A stretch of 37,575 bases of DNA. Source: Pleurobrachia bachei. Taxonomy: Eukaryota; Ctenophora; Tentaculata; Cydippida; Pleurobrachiidae. Positions 35,026 to 37,575 of the stretch are shown in pieces. Position numbers and translations under genes: made by a program. Position 1 is the first letter of the stretch. Each line of letters begins with the position of its first letter. The notes under the pieces are model-generated. The model did not search any database. It saw nothing but the letters and a program-made list of their open reading frames with translations, and was not told the DNA's origin. The stretch lies in assembly GCA_000695325.1 (NCBI GenBank), contig AVPN01000039.1, positions 104,811 through 142,385 on the forward strand, in the 5' to 3' direction.

Positions 35026-35771
35026 TCTTCAAAGATTTTAGCCCATTCTCTTCATAGAAACTTCACTCGGTCTCACACACTCACACACACGTACACACTC
35101 TCTGTCTCTTTTCTCTCTTTCTCTGTAATCTGTATCGGTAGCTATCTCTATCAGCTATCATTCTCTATCTCTCTATTTCCTCCTATAACACATACCCTCT
35201 CCAACAAAATAATCGTCGAATGAAGATAACACGAGAGTAGTTTATAAGCCATTACCATGATTACTTTTGTAACTGTACTAATCAGTATATATCGCATCTT
35301 TCCGCTTCACTGCACTCTCTCATACATGTACATTATTAGTAATTATCTCCCCGCCTACCCAGTACCTGCTCCTATGCCACTGAGCTAATTGCTATCTCTC
35401 CTCGCTCTTGGAGTGGATAGCGATCCCTCATATATTACTACCATAGTCCATAGTCCAAACAGCCCTAATATATTACCAACCTCAGATATTCTAGAAGCTA
35501 TACAGTCCTCCACTACAACAATATTGAGTAAAATATATACCCTCTACATCTACCTCTATCCCTACGACGTAGGGTGTGGCCATTGTTTGGAGCGCAGGAT
35601 AGTACAATTATATGGGATGATAAAAGGTTTAGAGATGGATAAGAGGACGGAAAAAATCAAAGGACACTGGACAAAGATAGTTCTTGGTGTAAGCTCTATT
35701 TACTATACAGAGTGGTCCATAAATTAAAAGGCCTCACCGAGTAAAAACTCGAGACTAATCCAACCTTACGC

Positions 35772-37066
35772 CTAATACTTCCTGAGAGCGTGTACATACT
35801 TTTTCCTGAAGAAGGGAATGAAGTATTTGCTGTCCAGAACAGCAAAACCTCTGGCCCCGTGCCATGTATCTGCAGTTTCCCCGGGGATCTGACTTGCCTC
35901 CATGCTCCTCCCCATTTCCATGGTTTTTGAGAGAGGGTATTCCTCCTCCTCGCCAGATTCACCGTCCTATGGGAGAGAGGGTAGTTAGAGGCTGGTAGTT
36001 AGAGAGTTGAAGGTCATGGCTAGACCAGTAGCATGGTCATTGGTCTGACCACCTAACTGGGGCGGTGAGGCGCAGGTAAAGAACATTGGCGGGCTGCTAA
36101 ATGATAAATGATAAGAGGGGTGCTATAGTTGGTCTACTTGCATTGTGGGGGGTCGAAAATGAATGAGGGGAAAGCATCCTAGAGAAAACAGAGCGGACAT
36201 GTGCTCTCCGGGGGACGGAGAGAATATAATATGCTTCATGAAATTGCCCCGATCACACGTGTCTAACCACTCAATCAGATTTGCGACAATCGGCGGCAAT
36301 GTAATATAGGGACGGAGAAAGGGAGAGAAATCGAGAGCTGGGGTGAGGAGAAGTTTAGAGAAAGAGAGGTGGATCGTCGTAGATCAAAGTTTATGATTTA
36401 TTCGAAAATCACATTGAACTAATACTACTATTCTACTATCCATCCATTCACGGCTATTAATTCCCATTTTCACAGTTGTATTATACATAGTGCCATTCAG
36501 AGTGATATAATAGTCCAAGAGTATCATTTTAACAAGTTGTGCATTACACACAGACATTCTGTATCACACAAAAAAGCCTCAGTATTCCGTATAGCTTGTG
36601 CAAGCTTGTTTTACGCTTACATTTACTGAATACAGACACACATGTCATGATCTAGAACAACAGAATCTACAGGTTCCAACTATGTGAAGTGGTAGTAAGG
36701 AAGCGTGAGTGTTTAAAGAAAGAAGTTTCGGCTGGTTACGCATTATTATATGCCGCATTTATGAAACAGTTATGAAACAAGGTTTTTAAATAATTGTGGT
36801 AAAAAGGAGAATTAAGTGCTGCTAAAAATCAATTAACCACGCTGTTTTCAGCAGAGATAAAATCAGAAACGGCTGCTGCTATTATTTATTTGCTGAGTGC
36901 TGCTGATAGTATGAGCATTGCAAATCAGAAAGAGCTGCTGTGCCGTTATTATTCATTTGAGCTGCTGATATTCAATATTGCACACACAAACACACAGTGT
37001 TGTTGTTCTTACGTGTGCCGATGAGAAGCTGGAGAGCCGTGTCTTACTGCGTGTAGGGGCATACAA
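35772..37066 (-). CDS. 3' exons of an unidentified minus-strand gene (partial)
   Basis: The last exon, 35966-35772, follows a good acceptor (ctcccatag) and encodes 64 residues plus TAG, with an acidic start (DGESGEEEEYPLSK) and the end FAVLDSKYFIPFFRKKYVHA. A likely preceding exon, 37066-37013 (LYAPTRSKTRLSSFSSAH; acceptor catccatccag, donor CAC|GTAAGA), joins in phase 0. The F..LD.KYF.PFF.RK ending resembles the cytoplasmic tail of endosomal Na+/H+ exchangers. That is a guess from style, not an assignment. The rest of the gene lies beyond the right edge. Confidence 0.5.
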
Positions 37067-37535
37067 CTGGATGGATATGGGTGTGTAATGTGTGTGTCTA
37101 ATGGTATTGTGTTTGTTTGTCTCTGTTGATTTTAACACATGTCCAGTAGGGCGTTGTGGAGTGTGGACAGTAGGGGGAGATTACTGTTGTAACTTGTCAC
37201 CTTTCACACAAATGTGTGTGTGTGTGTGTGTGTTGTCAGTTTGTTCGCATAATATGTTCCTCCGTATAATATAGTTATATTGAGACATCTATCTCTCTCA
37301 CTTAGTAAGTCACAAAATGAACGTTTCACATTAATTGTGACGTCAACAAGCATTAAATGAGTTCCTTCACAAGCTGTAGTTCATTATATTGAGTATATTG
37401 ACACAGTGTGGGGTGTGGGCAGTTGATACATTTAGAATCATTGTGTGGTACCAATCTGGTGAAATCTTTGTTGTGGGTACCAAGAGAATACACTCTGTTA
37501 TTACTTTTGTTGTACGTGAAGGAGCGAGAAAGAGA

Positions 37536-37575
<40 letters not shown>
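37067..37575. other. probable intron of the right-edge gene; ends in (GA)n
   Basis: GT-rich tracts (37212-37232) and a GA microsatellite from about 37526 to the end. No coding sequence seen. Confidence 0.4.

Larger units (their letters stand above)
34323..35771. other. intergenic with palindromes and a GA tract
   Basis: It holds a palindrome pair (34757-34838) and a GA microsatellite (about 34946-35021), both listed separately. An open frame near 35389-35727 has no start context or known motif. Confidence 0.45.

Noticed and set aside
35389-35727. 112-codon plus-strand frame
   Set aside because: No convincing start, splice context or motif; composition matches translated AT-rich intergenic DNA.

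Overview
The window is nuclear DNA from a ciliated animal. It has GT-AG introns, a rootletin-type ciliary rootlet gene, CDKL1, a dynactin Arp1, a heterotrimeric G-protein gamma subunit and many GA/CT microsatellites. Compact genes, short introns and abundant foldback repeats would fit an early-branching metazoan such as a sponge, but the sequence alone does not fix the taxon. It is an assembled scaffold with one 439-base N gap.

Layout. 1-2.9 kb: a possible last exon of an unidentified gene, then a small plus-strand gene for an acidic, Pro/Glu/Val-rich protein. 3.07-11.24 kb: a minus-strand rootletin-like coiled-coil gene that I resolved into 21 coding exons (1,007 aa), with one exon block tandemly duplicated. 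11.2-13.5 kb: foldback elements and a LINE remnant. 13.5-14.3 kb: a two-exon G-gamma gene, plus strand. 16.55-21.09 kb: ACTR1 (centractin), minus, nine exons, 376 aa. 22.72-25.00 kb: MCM7, minus, two exons, 720 aa. 25.44-26.46 kb: ethanolamine kinase, minus, intronless. 28.20-29.30 kb: CDKL1-type kinase, minus, intronless. 30.5-31.9 kb: a near-perfect 12-bp minisatellite (about 110 units). 33.6-37.1 kb: two small unidentified genes and the 3' exons of a further minus-strand gene. The genes form no operon or pathway; four (rootletin, CDKL1, ACTR1, G-gamma) point to ciliated, microtubule-transporting, signalling animal cells.

Main anomaly. At five places a tract of about 50 nt is complemented base by base in place (A<->T, G<->C) without being reversed. 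One is proved by the DNA alone: two tandem copies of a 1.1-kb block are about 99% identical except for 50 consecutive positions that are exact complements (7921-7970 versus 9057-9106). The other four lie in conserved exons: two in ACTR1, one in the MCM7 zinc finger and one in the CDKL1 activation loop. There the expected conserved protein appears in the correct frame only if the tract is complemented in place. An ordinary inversion gives a reverse complement, so no known rearrangement makes this pattern. I consider a data-handling or deliberately introduced alteration far more likely than biology, and raw reads would decide.

Second anomaly. Three tandem duplications (1135, 1059/1053 and 934 bp) each duplicate part of a gene, and a fourth repeat pair flanks the insertion/gap region in an ACTR1 intron. 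This looks like unmerged haplotypes in the assembly or recent real duplications.
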